Shown here one piece after another: positions 1 to 10,522 of a stretch of DNA of 64,000 nt. The stretch is from Gnetum montanum (lineage: Eukaryota; Streptophyta; Gnetopsida; Gnetales; Gnetaceae). The notes under the pieces are model-generated. The model saw nothing but the letters and a program-made list of their open reading frames with translations. It did not search any database and was not told the DNA's origin. How positions within the stretch are numbered: the stretch's first letter is position 1; every line of letters starts with the position of its first letter. The position numbers were made by a program, and so were the translations under genes. The stretch lies in NCBI GenBank assembly GCA_015680685.1, contig MNCI01002316.1, positions 28,377-92,376 on the forward strand, in the 5' to 3' direction.

Positions 1-53
1 ATCAAACCATGGTTAAATGCTTCAACACACATTCCACCATCGACAACTAATGT
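1..53 (-). pseudogene. Partial duplicate of the last exon of the plastid S6 gene
   Basis: On the minus strand this stretch repeats the start of the real last exon at 438-490, with the same acceptor (AG at 55-54) and the same reading phase. It is open as far as the window edge. It reads TLVVDGGMCVEAFNHGL where the real exon reads TLVAGGGMCVEAFNRGL, so three residues differ. It lies downstream of the true stop codon, so it is either a dead duplicate or an alternative terminal exon. The rest of it is outside the window. Confidence 0.7.
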
Positions 54-668
54 CTGAAAAGTGAATTAAGGCGATTAAACTTTTTAAAATTTCATCTGGT
101 ACTCAGTCAATCAAAGTTGCATATACTGAACAAATAATGACAATAAATAAAAATGATACAAAAAAATCTGAGAACATTTGAAATTTTTTGTTTTTTAAAA
201 TATGAAAACACTAAGAAGATCTGGCGGTATTGTGGTTCACTGCTTTAAGCTTAGCCTTTTTTCTTTTCAATTTTGAATGTCATTATACGGATAACATCAT
301 CATCAAGTTTCAGCTGTTTTTCAAAACTAGCAATTGCTTCAGGCTTTGTAAAATATGTGAACAAGAGGTATATTCCATCTGTGAAGGTTTTCTTCTCTCC
401 GGACATCATTCTCTTGCTCACTGCATAAGAGAGTGGCATCAAACCACGGTTGAATGCTTCAACACACATTCCACCACCAGCAACTAATGTCTGAAAAGTG
501 AATTAAGGCAATTAAACATTTTAAAATTCCATCTGGTACTCACTGTCAATCAAAGTTGCATATACTGAACAAATAACGACAATAAATAAAAATGATACAA
601 AAAATCTGGGAACATCTGAAATTTTTTGTTTTTTAAAATATGAAAACACTAGGAAGATCTGGCGGTAT
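1..668. repeat. Tandem duplication of intron end plus last exon
   Basis: Bases 1-230 match 438-668 with a few substitutions and one-base indels, an offset of 437-438. The repeated unit (231-668) comprises the last part of the S6 intron, its acceptor and the whole last exon. The second copy starts at 230 and continues left beyond the window. Copy 2 carries the functional-looking exon. The low divergence shows a duplication much younger than the gene. Confidence 0.85.
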
Positions 669-2265
669 GTTATAAAAATTAAATAATTTCCATGTAAAGG
701 GAAGATCCACAAGAAAAAGTTAAGCTGAAATAGAATTTTCACATTGGTCTATGAGAAAATATCATTTTAGCTCAGTTGCTAATGACGTTACAGCTTAATT
801 TGTAAGTTATATGTTTGTCAGCTACTAAAGTTGCAAGTTTGAGTTACAACCACTTACCCTTGACTTTAAAAAAACAGCGGCTGCCAGGTAACTCTAAACA
901 AAAAAAGGAGATTGCCTGTCAATTACTTTTTGTTCTAAATCTCCCTTTAAAAATGTTTCAAGTATTTTGACACTCTCACCAAAGTTTAATTAACAGACAA
1001 TCGCATTTCATTGCTTTGCTTTGCTGATATTTTTCAAGGGTATCAGTTTCCTGCCACTGCTTGTATGGACTCGTGTTGCGGCCACCATTTGCCTTTCCCG
1101 TGTGAATCATAAATGTTGAAAGTAGCCTTACACACTCCACCATAACTCTCAACATGTTGTAAATACTCTCAGATATACATATGCTTGACGTCTTTGAAAA
1201 CTTAATGCTCATACATATCACAGGAAGGTGAGAAAAATGAACCTTTTTTGAGGGAAATTTTGGAAAATAAATGCAAAGAAAACATCTAATCAAACCATAA
1301 AATGCCTCCTTGCATAATTCTACTAGAACTATACCCCTAGCTTGACGGCAGTGTTAAAAATTTGCTAAACCAAGGTGGGCTGGAGGTTTGGGAATCACTA
1401 AGATTGTAGACCCATCATCTTGGTGTCCTCATTCTTTATGCTTTAATGGGCTGTCTATCCGGGCCCTCTATGCCCAGACACTAATGTAATTTATTTGCCT
1501 ATCCTCTCTCTAATCAAATCCTGCCCCTTTGCTTTGGGTAAGGCTTGTTCAGAAATGCTGCAAGCTTTATACATAATAAAGGAAGTCCAGAAGCATAAAA
1601 TTAGATTAGATAATGAATAATAAATTAATAATATTATGAAGCACTTGGCTCTTTGTATGCAAATTCCGATTGCATCATATCATTTCTCGTGCTCTGCTAA
1701 TTTCAGAATCTAACGACAATGATAGCTTGTTCGTGAAACTGACACTCCTGCGCTGCAATCTCAATTCTCTGAGCATTATAACTTGGAAATGATCAAAAGG
1801 CAGGGCAAATCTCTTAAAAACCCGTACCTCTTCGTAGCGATTAGTGAGGGCAGCTTTCTCCTGCTCGGTGATATCAGGTCTGATGATAACCATGGTCTCG
1901 TAAGGTCGAAGACCAGGGGGGCAGTCGCGCGCAGAGGCATCGCCGTCAAGCAGAGACAGGGAACCCTGGCCGTAGCGGCCTTGGCCATTTCCTGCGGCAT
2001 CGCTGCCGCGCTCTGAGGAGAAGAAAAGGCCCTCAAAGTCCACATCATCAGTTCCTGCTGCTGCTGCCCTAGCGCACAGAATCTCGCCTCTCTGCTGCAA
2101 CTGGCTCTTCCGGTTCCTGGCCAGAATGCACGTTTTTGCGCTCGAAAGCGAGGAATTCGACAAAAGAAGTGTGCGATGACAAGTAGAGGCAGAGGCAGTG
2201 GAAATGGAATGTGTGCAGGAAACAGGACGGGCTCTTAACAGAGTTGGAGATGCCAGGGACGCCAT
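251..2265 (-). CDS. PRPS6: Plastid 30S ribosomal protein bS6c precursor (two exons)
   Basis: Nuclear-encoded S6 of the chloroplast small ribosomal subunit; the family binds the central domain of the small-subunit rRNA with S18. Exon 1 is 2265-1828 (146 codons) and exon 2 is 490-251 (79 codons plus TAA), about 225 residues in all. The first 80 or so residues are rich in Ser, Ala and Arg, as in a plastid transit peptide. The S6 core follows, with YETMVIIRPDITEQE at the end of exon 1. Exon 2 supplies LVAGGGM, FTDGIYLLFTYFTKPEAI and DDDVIRIMTFK. Splicing is phase 0 (RYEE/TLVAGGG), with donor GTACGG at 1827 and acceptor TTTTCAG ending at 491. I chose ATG 2265 for its GCCATGGCG context and MASLAS start; in-frame ATGs at 2301 and 2340 are alternatives. 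The frame is intact and I judge the gene functional. Confidence 0.9.
491..1827 (-). other. Intron of the plastid S6 gene
   Basis: A GT-AG intron of 1337 bp, AT-rich on both strands. Its 3' end (491-668) is part of the tandem duplication. I found no other gene or recognisable element inside; the short ORFs there show no family motif. Confidence 0.85.
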
Positions 2266-3026
2266 GGCTGCTGCTTCTGGATATGGAGCCAAGATAGGCA
2301 TGCAACGCTTTCCGTCCCCACTTTTTATTTTGGTTTTCAATTCGGGTTCGGTTTATCTATTCCGGACGTTAATTAATTCGTGATTCTGTAATAATTTTTG
2401 TATAATTATATCAATTTGGTAATTATTCCTTAAATGCTATGTTTAGAGATATTTAAAATTTTAATACCAAAACTTATTTTTTGGCCGAGAAGCTATTACC
2501 ACTCATAATTGGGTAACGTTGACTTACCACTCATATTTCGGTAACGCCAACTTTGTACATAAAGCTGACGTATTATGAAAGGTTACGTCGTGTTATGAAA
2601 GATTACAAATGTGCAGAAAATGATAAAAAAGTTACAGCATACAAAAGTGTTCATTTATGCTAATAAAACCAGCTCTCCAGGAATGAGGCTTTAGGGTGCC
2701 CGCATTGTAACGCAAAAATTATTCCACTTGCGCCAACTCTTGAAATCAAAGACCCTGCGCCAACTCTTGAAATCAAAGACCCTGCCCACAACCAAAACGG
2801 ATAGAAAATTGGATGCCGTAGCGCACAACCAGCACGATAAACAGACAGCAGAGAAGCCATGACGGTCAAACAAATCCCGTGACTTGTTCACACATTGCAC
2901 CCAAACTTTCCTCTCACTTACTCCCTTCTCAGACCAACACACAGCCTACCCTCGCCACAAGTAAATCTCACTTATCATTTCAACACAAAACCCAAAAACA
3001 CTCTCTCACAGAAGCATCACACCCTA
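2266..3026. promoter_or_regulatory. Divergent intergenic/promoter region with short tandem repeats
   Basis: About 760 bp separate the divergent starts of S6 (minus) and the root-cap-like gene (plus), so both promoters should lie here. Visible structure: two imperfect 28-bp units at 2495-2551 (core TTACCACTCATA...GGTAACG), a short repeat of TTATGAAAG at about 2572-2607, and a perfect 27-bp tandem pair at 2731-2757/2758-2784 (starts CGCCAACTCTTG, ends AAAGACCCTG). An A/T-rich TATA-like run for S6 on the minus strand lies near 2318-2330, but this is weak. No TATA box for the plus gene is convincing. Confidence 0.5.
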
Positions 3027-3420
3027 ATGGCTTCTTCTTCTTCTTCTTCTTTGCTTGCAATCTCCCAAGCAACTGTTCTTCTTCTGCTGTGCCCGATTCT
3101 CTTGGCAGGATCAGCAGTTGCAAAAGAATTCTCTTGGCAGGACCAACAGTTGCAGAAGAATTCTCTTGGCAAGACCAACAGTTGCAGAAGAAAAGAATTT
3201 AGGTGTGCGAACTCGTTTCACAAAACTATCCAAAAGAGTAGGAGCAGGGGGTGGAGGAGGAGCCAAAGCAGGAGAATCCACGATATGCCTAAGCAAAGGC
3301 AAGTGTTTTTTGAAGATGCTCTACTATCCCAAGGAATGCCCTGCGCGGAAACCCAGGGATCCCGGATCCAAGGCATGTTACGTGAATTGCAATCATCACC
3401 ACATTTGTGACTTGTTTTGG
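3027..3420 (+). pseudogene. Root-cap/LEA-related secreted Cys-rich protein, first exon, frame broken
   Basis: ATG 3027 opens a Ser-rich start and a hydrophobic signal peptide ending near AGSAVA. The mature part, in a different frame, has a Gly run (GAGGGGGA) and a Cys pattern (KGKCFLKM, PKECPARKPRDPGSKACYVNC) like the N-terminal region of plant root-cap (PF06830)/LEA-related proteins. The two frames differ by +1. A 32-bp unit present three times lies exactly between them, and the two extra units (64 bp) account for the shift. The family's usual Cys before PKECP is Tyr here, one transition away. A donor-like GTATGC follows at 3420, but I cannot identify a convincing second exon. It is probably a pseudogene. 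The family call rests on the Cys/Pro pattern recalled from the family, not on a search. Confidence 0.5.
3095..3189 (+). repeat. 32-bp tandem repeat, three copies, inside a coding exon
   Basis: Units start at about 3095, 3126 and 3158, each reading like GAATTCTCTTGGCAGGACCA followed by ACAGTTGCAGAA. The copies are almost identical. Because 32 is not a multiple of three, each gain or loss of a unit changes the reading frame of the root-cap-like gene. Confidence 0.85.
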
Positions 3421-3875
3421 TATGCTTTTGATATATCACCAACATGTTTTACATATTTTAGTTTTGATTTCGTTTTGAATGTTTAATATATAGTTGGTTT
3501 GAATTTTGGAAATTTACGGGTGTTGACTGTAGAGATGGTGAATGGATCAAGGAATTTGCAGTAGCGAAGAAGACCCCCAACTACTCCTCCGTCACCCAAA
3601 GGAAACACCCCTGGCTAATTCTCATTCTCTAATCCTACCCACGTATTCCTTGCATTTCATTTCTATAATCTATACCACACGGACATCCTACTTTTATTCA
3701 CCTTTCTTTACTGGCTTCCTTTGGGTTCATTGTAAATACCAAATACCCTATATTGAATCTTATGTCGTGATTCTATAAATGCCAAAATTTATGAATTATA
3801 ATGCAAAATGCTTTAGGCCAAAGGTGAATTGTAAGCATTACCCTTGCACCTTCACATATAAGCAAAGATTGCATT
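3421..3875. other. No gene seen
   Basis: AT-rich DNA downstream of the broken root-cap-like exon. A remnant of its second exon could lie around 3540-3620 (an acceptor-like TTTGCAG ends at 3560), but no family motif is readable. Confidence 0.4.
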
Positions 3876-4530
3876 GCTTGTTGCAGTAGATAGTTGTTGC
3901 ACTACTTGTTGCAGTAGATGGCTGTTGTTGCTAATCTTGAAGAGAGTGTTCTTCACCTTCTCTATTGGTATTAATAATAGCAGGATCCATGTTTCTAAAA
4001 ATGCATGAATTCTAATATTGCACTTCTTAATCTTGTAACATGATGCCTAAGTTCAATGTTTTTAAATACTACATCACACCGTAACCGTCATCACCTTAAC
4101 CATTGCCATGCTCGTAACCGTCACTGTAACCCTAATCGTCACCGTTTATAATAATAATAAATATTCATTATTACTGTAATCGTAACCATCACTATTCATA
4201 ATAATAATAAATATTCAATATTACACATCATTTATAATAATAAATATTCATTATTACCCTCATCGGGCCCTACACGTGAGAGAATACAAAGAGATGAATA
4301 GGGAGCCCAAGGGTCAGGGGGCGTCAATTGAACAGAGATTCGACTCTCTTGCAGTGACTCTTTAGCTCTCTTGCATGTGGTGCGTGCATATGAAGGAATA
4401 TAAAAAGATGAATGGGAACCTCAGGGGTTAGGGGACATTAATCGAGTAGAGATTCAACTCCCCTACACTGATTCTTTAGCTCTCATGCATGTGGCGCATG
4501 CACGTGAGGGAATATGAAAAGATCAAACTA
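3876..4530 (+). repeat. Dispersed repeat, block 1, with 114-bp minisatellite
   Basis: Starts with a TTGTTGCAGTAGAT repeat, then a GTAACCGTCA-rich and (ATA)n-rich part, then about two units of a minisatellite (about 114 bp, landmarks GACTCTTTAGCTC at about 4354 and 4468). The same order of parts recurs at 5462-6215 in direct orientation. No coding capacity seen. Confidence 0.75.
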
Positions 4531-5461
4531 AATTGGCACTGCAACATATATTTGTAATGCATATTCATTCGCTGCATGTGGGTCCTCTACTTTTGGTTGA
4601 ATTCAATAATATGCTAAGAAACATTTCGCTGCATACATTGCACGAACGTGGATTTGCAAAACTTCTAACTGCAATATTAAAATTATGTANGGTGGATTTG
4701 CAAAACTTCTAACTGCAATATTAAAATTATGTATTGCTTGAGCAATTTCTATACTTACCTTTTATAATTTTGGGAAAGACTGAATAGGTTCTGAAGAAGG
4801 CATTTCCATTGTTAGTGCACTGGCAACATCTATAGCTTCATTTATTTGATGAAATGAATTTTTTTCTTGTCAACGTTGCCTCTTTTGGTGCTCACTTGCA
4901 TTATAATGCAGTTGTTCTTGATCTTCTTGAATTGTTGTTCTTCTTCATGTGTGATTTTTGGAACAGATGTTGCTTAATTAATAAGCACAAATGCATTTCT
5001 AATGTCCTGCAAAAAATGTTTCAAAATTTAAACTAAGAATTGAATTAAACTATTTACCAACTTGAGTATGGGCAAACACCAACCTGCATTTCTTCTTAAT
5101 TATTTACATTATTAGTATCAATAATGTGGATCATTGCATTGGATAAATTTCCAGTGATGAGAGGGGATTTAAAGTTGACGTAACCTAAATATATATATGC
5201 AATGTAAGTATGTAAATAAAATGAGAAGATTTTCCTATGATAAATATTTGTTTTGAAATATTAAAAAATGGATAAATTACATACTCCTAAATTTCGTAGA
5301 ATTAGTTTTTGTTCTCATTCATGTCGTTTTGCTTCTCCTTTGAGAAATCATCTTCTCTCCTCTGCAGTCATCGATTTTGGATTTTTAGTTTCTATAATCC
5401 ATGGTTGTTTTCTTCTTCGGCCATGCCCACATGCATGCCCACTGCCATGACCTCCATAAAT
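4531..5461. other. No gene seen; contains a contig join
   Basis: AT-rich spacer between the two copies of the dispersed repeat. Apart from the single N at 4690 and its duplicated flanks I see no structure. Two 60-codon open frames (4854-5036, 5268-5450) have no recognisable motif. Confidence 0.5.
4648..4733. other. One-N gap with a 42-bp duplicated flank (assembly join)
   Basis: Bases 4648-4689 are repeated exactly at 4692-4733 (starts GTGGATTTGCAAAAC, ends AAAATTATGTA), with the only N of the window at 4690 between them. This looks like two overlapping contig ends placed side by side without merging, not a biological repeat. Confidence 0.85.
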
Positions 5462-6215
5462 TGTATTACTTGTTGTAGTAGATGATTGTTGTTGCTAATC
5501 TTGAAGAGAGTGCTCTTCGCCTTTTCTATTGGGATGAATAGCAGCAGGATCCATGTTTCTGAAAATGCACAAATTCCAATATTGCACCTCTTAATCTTGT
5601 AAAAAAATGCCCAAGTTCAATATCTATAAATACTGTACCACACCAAAACCGTCATCACCTTAATCATCACCATGATCGTAACCATCACCATTTTTATTAA
5701 TAATAAATATTCATTATTGTCCACTATTTATAATAAAAAATATTCACTGTAATCGTAATTGTCACCATTTATAATAATAATAACTATTCAATATTACCCA
5801 TCATTTATAATAATAAATATTCATTGGTTACCCATGTCGAGGCCTACATGTGAGGGAATACAACGAAACAAATGGGAAGCCTAGGGGTCAGGGGCATCAA
5901 TCGAATAAAGATTTAGCTTCCCTGCAATGACTCTTTGGCTTCCCTACACATGATGCATGCACATGAGAGAATATGAAAAGATGAATGGGGAGCCCAAGGG
6001 TTGAGTGCATCAATTGAATAGAGATTTAGCTCCCCTACAGTGACTCTTTGGCTCCACTGCATGTGGTGCATGCGTGTGAGGAAATATGAAGAGACAAATG
6101 GGGAGCCCAAGGGTCAAGGGATGCTAATCTAATAGAGATTTAGCTCCCTTGTAGTGACTCTTTGGCTTTTTGACTTTTCATATTTTTCTCCCCTATAGTG
6201 ACTCTTTGGCTCCCC
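5462..6215 (+). repeat. Dispersed repeat, block 2, with 113-bp minisatellite (about three units)
   Basis: Same order of parts as the block at 3876: TTGTTGTAGTAGAT start, GTAACC/TCATCACC-rich part, (ATA)n stretch, then a longer minisatellite array. The landmark CTCTTTGGCT occurs at 5931, 6044 and 6158, so the period is 113-114 bp. Each unit carries GGGAGCC(C/T)A(A/G)GGGT and GCATGTGGTGCATGC-like segments. Block 2 has about one more unit than block 1. Confidence 0.75.
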
Positions 6216-6490
6216 TGCACATGGTGCATTACATGGAGGCCGACAAATCCACCACCCCATCGCCCCCCATCCTATGAGAACATGGAGGGCGACAAATCCA
6301 CTCCTCTCTCTCTCATTTTTCTCATTTTTTCCCAAAAGTGAAATATATTAAATCATAAAACAAAATGGATTACAAGATCATGGCAAAACAAACATAGCAG
6401 GATTTAAGATCTACCGGTAGGCTCAGCAATTATAGCTCAGAGAGCATTATTTATCCTCCTAGTGTCATAAAGGAAAGACAAAATTGGTGT

Positions 6491-6580
6491 CACCAATGCT
6501 TGTACCTGACATGGTTACAAGTAACATGGGATACTTTATGCACTAGTGCTTGTACCTAACATTGTTACAAGTAACATGGG
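6491..6580. repeat. 50-bp tandem pair
   Basis: Two adjacent units, each with TGCTTGTACCT.ACAT and GTTACAAGTAACATGGG, at about 6491-6530 and 6541-6580. They differ by a few transitions. No function is evident. Confidence 0.7.
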
Positions 6581-7258
6581 CATGCTTCATGCAAGCTATA
6601 GTAGGCAGCATGAGGTAAGTGAACTAAGGAAGTAGCCTAGCAGAAAATGGAAGACAATGTGTAAGCCAAGAAGGAATTAGTCATCATGATTAGTCAAAGG
6701 ATGCTTAGGTAGTGATGCAATCCAATAAAACACCATAAGATACAAACAAATACTATCCAAAAGGTTTATGGGTAGATTTTATGGGTGAGAGACAATTCCT
6801 AGTTGATCACGAGAAACACCATCGCAAGAAGCACATCCATTGACATAGTAGATCTATAGGACTCAAAAGGATCCATAAAATTATTAAAAATCTAAAACTT
6901 CATGGCTGCAAACTCCCTACATTGATGCTTGGTCATAGGACCTTCATCAACAATGGAATGGGGAAGTACAACATTAGGATAAGCAAGGCTTGACATTTGT
7001 GACAAGGATTAAGGTGAGGACAAAATGGTATCAAGGGCCAGGTTAGTGTTGGGATCACGAGGTGGGAACATTGGTGAAGAGTAAATATGGTGGTGGAAGA
7101 GGGTCTAGGTACATAATTAATATAGCACAAGAACCAAGAATGATCAAGGTTCATTATCTAAGATTTCAGTGGATGTGCATGGGATGTTGGGAGACTTGCA
7201 CTTATAGGGCAGAAGCCAAATTAGCTTCTAGTGAATAGGCAACAGCTAAAAGACGTAC

Positions 7259-7359
7259 AAGGTAGGATTCGCCTCCTTCAAGGGTTGTGCAAGGGGCTAA
7301 GGAGGTGTGGAAGGAGATAGCAATGAAGGTAGGATTCGCCTCCTTCAAGGGTTGTGCAA
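7259..7359. repeat. 34-bp perfect direct repeat, 67-bp period
   Basis: 7259-7292 equals 7326-7359 exactly (starts AAGGTAGGATTCGCC, ends GGGTTGTGCAA), separated by 33 bp. It lies inside the decayed LINE-like region and looks like a recent local duplication. Confidence 0.8.
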
Positions 7360-8011
7360 AAAATGTTGATCCATAGGATAAAGGAGGAGTGAAGGATAGC
7401 ATATGACTAGAACCTACATTTGTAGTCTAGTCCAAAATAGTAGTGGCCCAAATGTTGTTATACTTTGCTTAAGTGTACTTGTGTAATATAGGTTGCCCAC
7501 ATGCTTTAGTGTTTGTTGCTTATCTTCTTAATAGATACTGGTGTCTATGATGCCTCAAGCGTGAGCAAGAGCCTCAAGAATGGTCTCATGCTCGTAGATA
7601 GACATGTCATTTGTGAGTGTGAGGTAGAGTGAATAGTCAACAATGTTAAGTAAAAAGCTAGAATGTTAAGTGCGAGGTTGTTCTTTAGGCTCCAAGAACC
7701 CTGAGGTAGTTTAGCACAACATTGGTGTAGAAACAATCATTGAAGAGATGCTACATGATTTCCTCCTCATGAAGGCCTAACATACATTGGTGAAGGTCAT
7801 GGACAATGTGGCAACACATATTGACCCAAGTGAGTAGGTCATCTTGAAGTAAGTGCCATGTGAAAACTTAAATTCAAAGAGTAATTGGAATTTTCCTTAC
7901 ATTGATGAGGAGAGGAAAGGATGATGGAAAAACAAGATGGTAAATAGCATGTAATATAAGGGTATCAAATGGAGAGATCTCAAGAGCAAAGATGATGGAA
8001 AGATGTGGTGC

Positions 8012-8127
8012 ATGTGTGTGTGTGTGTGTGGGGGGGGGGTGTTGTGTCTGGAGGGAAGAGAGTGGGAGGAGAGGGGGTGGGTGTGGCTAGGCTGGTTAGG
8101 TGGGGGAGGGGGGGAGGGGTGTTTGTT
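8012..8127. repeat. (TG)n microsatellite and G-rich low-complexity tract
   Basis: A (TG)n run to about 8030 is followed by about ten G and then by GGGAGG-type tracts to about 8127. The long open frames on the minus strand here are artefacts of this composition. Confidence 0.85.
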
Positions 8128-9593
8128 TTGTTGGACCCCCAAAAAATGAATAGTAATATTTTTAAAAAAATCAAAGGACATTAGATTATTGAAGAGAGAG
8201 TCTTAAAAAAAAGCTCAAAAAAACAAGGTTTTAGCAATGAGGATTTTAGCATTGATTTAAGGCAATAAGGGGTCTAGCATTGATATTACGTGCAATGTTG
8301 CCAAATTTAATATGTGATCCTTCAAGTAGATCCACTGCTTCTTTATCTTTCTATGAATTACCTAATGATTTAAAAACTTCTTCAATGACTAAGAAGAAAC
8401 AAATATATATTGTTAGGTTTCATAGAATCTTCTTGTTAATTTAGATCATTTTCAATTAGTTCTTCATAATAAAACAACATTAAGGAAGTCTAATCTATTA
8501 GTGATCACATGTTAAATCTTTAGAATGAACAACATGTTCAAGATATTTTAACTACTAATAATTCATTTGTAGCTATTGGTTAAGATGTAGAGATAATATC
8601 TTTTGATAATGTTGATTCTATTGATATGGTGGGGGCTTCCTCCTCCTCTACCCAATGTTAATCTTTTCATGGAATGTCCAATTTCCTACCCTAGAGAAAA
8701 GGTTTTAAAGATTGGCTATAAGGATGAAAATCTAAAAATACATTTCCAAAATAGTTTAGCCTTTTCTTTTTATTGATTTGGAGTTTTTCCTCTATGTAGT
8801 GCTCCTATACTTTTGTACTCTAGATTTTTATTTTTAATATACATATTTTTTGGGTCCAACATCTGCTAAAGAAAAAGCCTAATGATTTTGGAGATGTCTT
8901 TTCTAATTTTCATCCTTACAACCAATTTTGAAAACCCACCCTTTGGGATAGGAAAAGGATTGGGCCTTGACCTTATTCAAAAGCACCCTCACGATTTTTC
9001 ACTTCTTACTAAAGGATTTATTGGAAGAAGTGAGAACTATGAGGTTTTCTTAACATTATGTTTACTAAAGTATCATGGGCACATATAATCACCTAGTTTT
9101 AATTACTAACCTTTCAAGCCTAAATTCCTAAATCTTTGCACTTGCTTTGGAAAGCATATAGAGCCTTGTACCCTCTTGTTATTCTTTCTTTGACGTAGTT
9201 TTTCTACTTGCCTATAATAAAGCCAATGATAAATGATTGAAATGGTTAGCTCTTTGTCTTGACTTGAGGTATTATTATATTTCTCTATAATTCTTCTAAT
9301 GTATCTTGTTGGTAACCCTCTTACGTGCAATTGAATAATGATTGATATGGTAAAGAAAGATATGAAAGAAAGCACTAAAGAAAGATATGGTAACCCTCTA
9401 TGAAAGAAAGATATGATCATATGGTAAATTGATAAAGCACTAAAGGCCTTAGTTATAAACATATCATTTGTTTACAAAAACTAAATAATATGAAAGATGA
9501 AATTAAAATTAATATAAAGCTCTATCTTTCTAAACAAGTTTGCTACTTTATAATACTATTCTATTTCTAATAATGAAGTTTTAGCCTAGTTCA
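8128..9593. other. No gene seen
   Basis: AT-rich DNA between the LINE-like remnant and element A. It contains an irregular AAAGAAAGATATG repeat at about 9352-9412. Two open frames (8882-9088 plus, 9106-9462 minus) show no family motif. Confidence 0.4.
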
Positions 9594-10502
9594 TGAAGTG
9601 TCAAAGTGTTGTGTCGACAGGCCCTTGTCGACATGGCCCCATTGATGTGATGTTGCCCCATCGATGGGGCCACGTCAACATAGCATTTTCTACATTTATG
9701 AGGCCCTGTTTATGTATCTCCATAATAAAGTCTATAAATACGTGCTCAATTGTTGTGTTTATGGGAATGCCTTGTCATAGGCTTAGCGAAGTACTTGCAG
9801 TTTGTTCATTTGAGAGTTAGAATATTTTCTAAGTTTTTGCAACAGGAGTCAGAAAGCGTACAGATCTTTATTCAAGCACTAATGTACCTAAGCACAACAA
9901 TGTGAATAATAATAAAGACAAGCCTTTTGATAAACCTTTGTAGCACTTGGAAATAGATTAATTAATTATTTAAGCATTTAATGTTTTAAGTGATTTCCTT
10001 TAATGCTTTAAGTAATTAAATAATTAATTAGGCTAAACTAAGCTAGATTAAGTAGCAATTAATTAAGAACATAAGTACAACCACTTCGAGCATACACTTG
10101 ATGTTTGGTGATCCTAGTAACACTTAACATTTGGTAACCTAGTAATGTTAAACGTGTTTAGAATGTGTATGGCAAGTGGGAACGGATGCTTATGTTAGGA
10201 TTAGTTAGGTATAGTTAGTTAGATTAAATTAGCAATTGAATTACTTCATTCCTTCCATACTTTGTTTTAAGCACCTAAAATATAAAACATAAAAATAATA
10301 AAAATCATATATCTCGATTACACTTAACCATACCTTTGCATATCACAAGTGTAATTGGGAAGACAATGAATGATTGTTAGGGAAATTTCACTTTCTAGAG
10401 ACTAGTGTACCAAAAGACATAGAATCCATAGAATTCAACTGGATCATGCGTGAATAGTTAGTGATTCATATGATTGAGTGTAGGGATACTTGTCACTCAT
10501 CA
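9594..10502 (+). repeat. Element A 5' LTR
   Basis: Starts TGAAG and ends ...CACTCATCA directly before the primer site. TATAAATA at 9733-9740 and AATAAA at 9911-9916 fit a promoter and a polyadenylation signal. The first 375 bp match the truncated 3' LTR at 61057 with many transitions. The start region contains two nested inverted repeats around 9612-9672. Confidence 0.85.
9612..9672. repeat. Inverted repeats at the start of the element A LTR
   Basis: GTCGAC occurs twice around AGGCCCTT, followed by TGGCCCCAT ... ATGGGGCCA, arms of nine bases with a spacer of about 25 bases. The 3' LTR copy at 61075-61135 has lost most of the GTCGAC symmetry by transitions. It could be a U3 protein-binding site or an RNA stem; function unknown. 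Confidence 0.55.
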
Positions 10503-10522
10503 TTGGCATTGTTGCTAGGGAT
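10503..10522 (+). other. Element A primer binding site (tRNA-Asp-like)
   Basis: TTGGCATTGTTGCTAGGGAT directly follows the LTR. It resembles the Athila primer site TGGCGCCGTTGCCGGGGA with C-to-T type changes. Element B has TTGGTGTCATTGCTAGGGAC at the same place. Confidence 0.75.

Larger units (their letters stand above)
6345..7900 (-). mobile_element. Decayed LINE (non-LTR retrotransposon) 3' part
   Basis: The minus strand at about 7870-7670 reads, with one stop, WHLLQDDLLTWVNM followed by CMLGLHEEEIM, then HLFNDCFY and LRVLGA. The C..C...EE...HLF..C arrangement is that of the zf-RVT domain that follows reverse transcriptase in plant L1-type LINEs. The rest of the interval is too decayed to assign, and I include it only because it has the same strand bias and no other identity. 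Short direct repeats interrupt it. The ends are not defined. Confidence 0.45.

Noticed and set aside
1360-1500. A SINE or tRNA-like segment in the S6 intron
   Set aside because: A GGTTTGGGAATC stretch slightly recalls a pol III B box, but no A box, tail or target duplication could be seen.
3540-3620. Possible second exon of the root-cap-like gene (AKKTPNY)
   Set aside because: Only a few residues resemble the family, frame and phase do not fit cleanly, and no Cys pattern follows.
7897-8181. Two overlapping minus-strand open frames rich in Pro, His and Thr
   Set aside because: They arise from the (TG)n and G-rich low-complexity tract; there is no domain and no conserved start.
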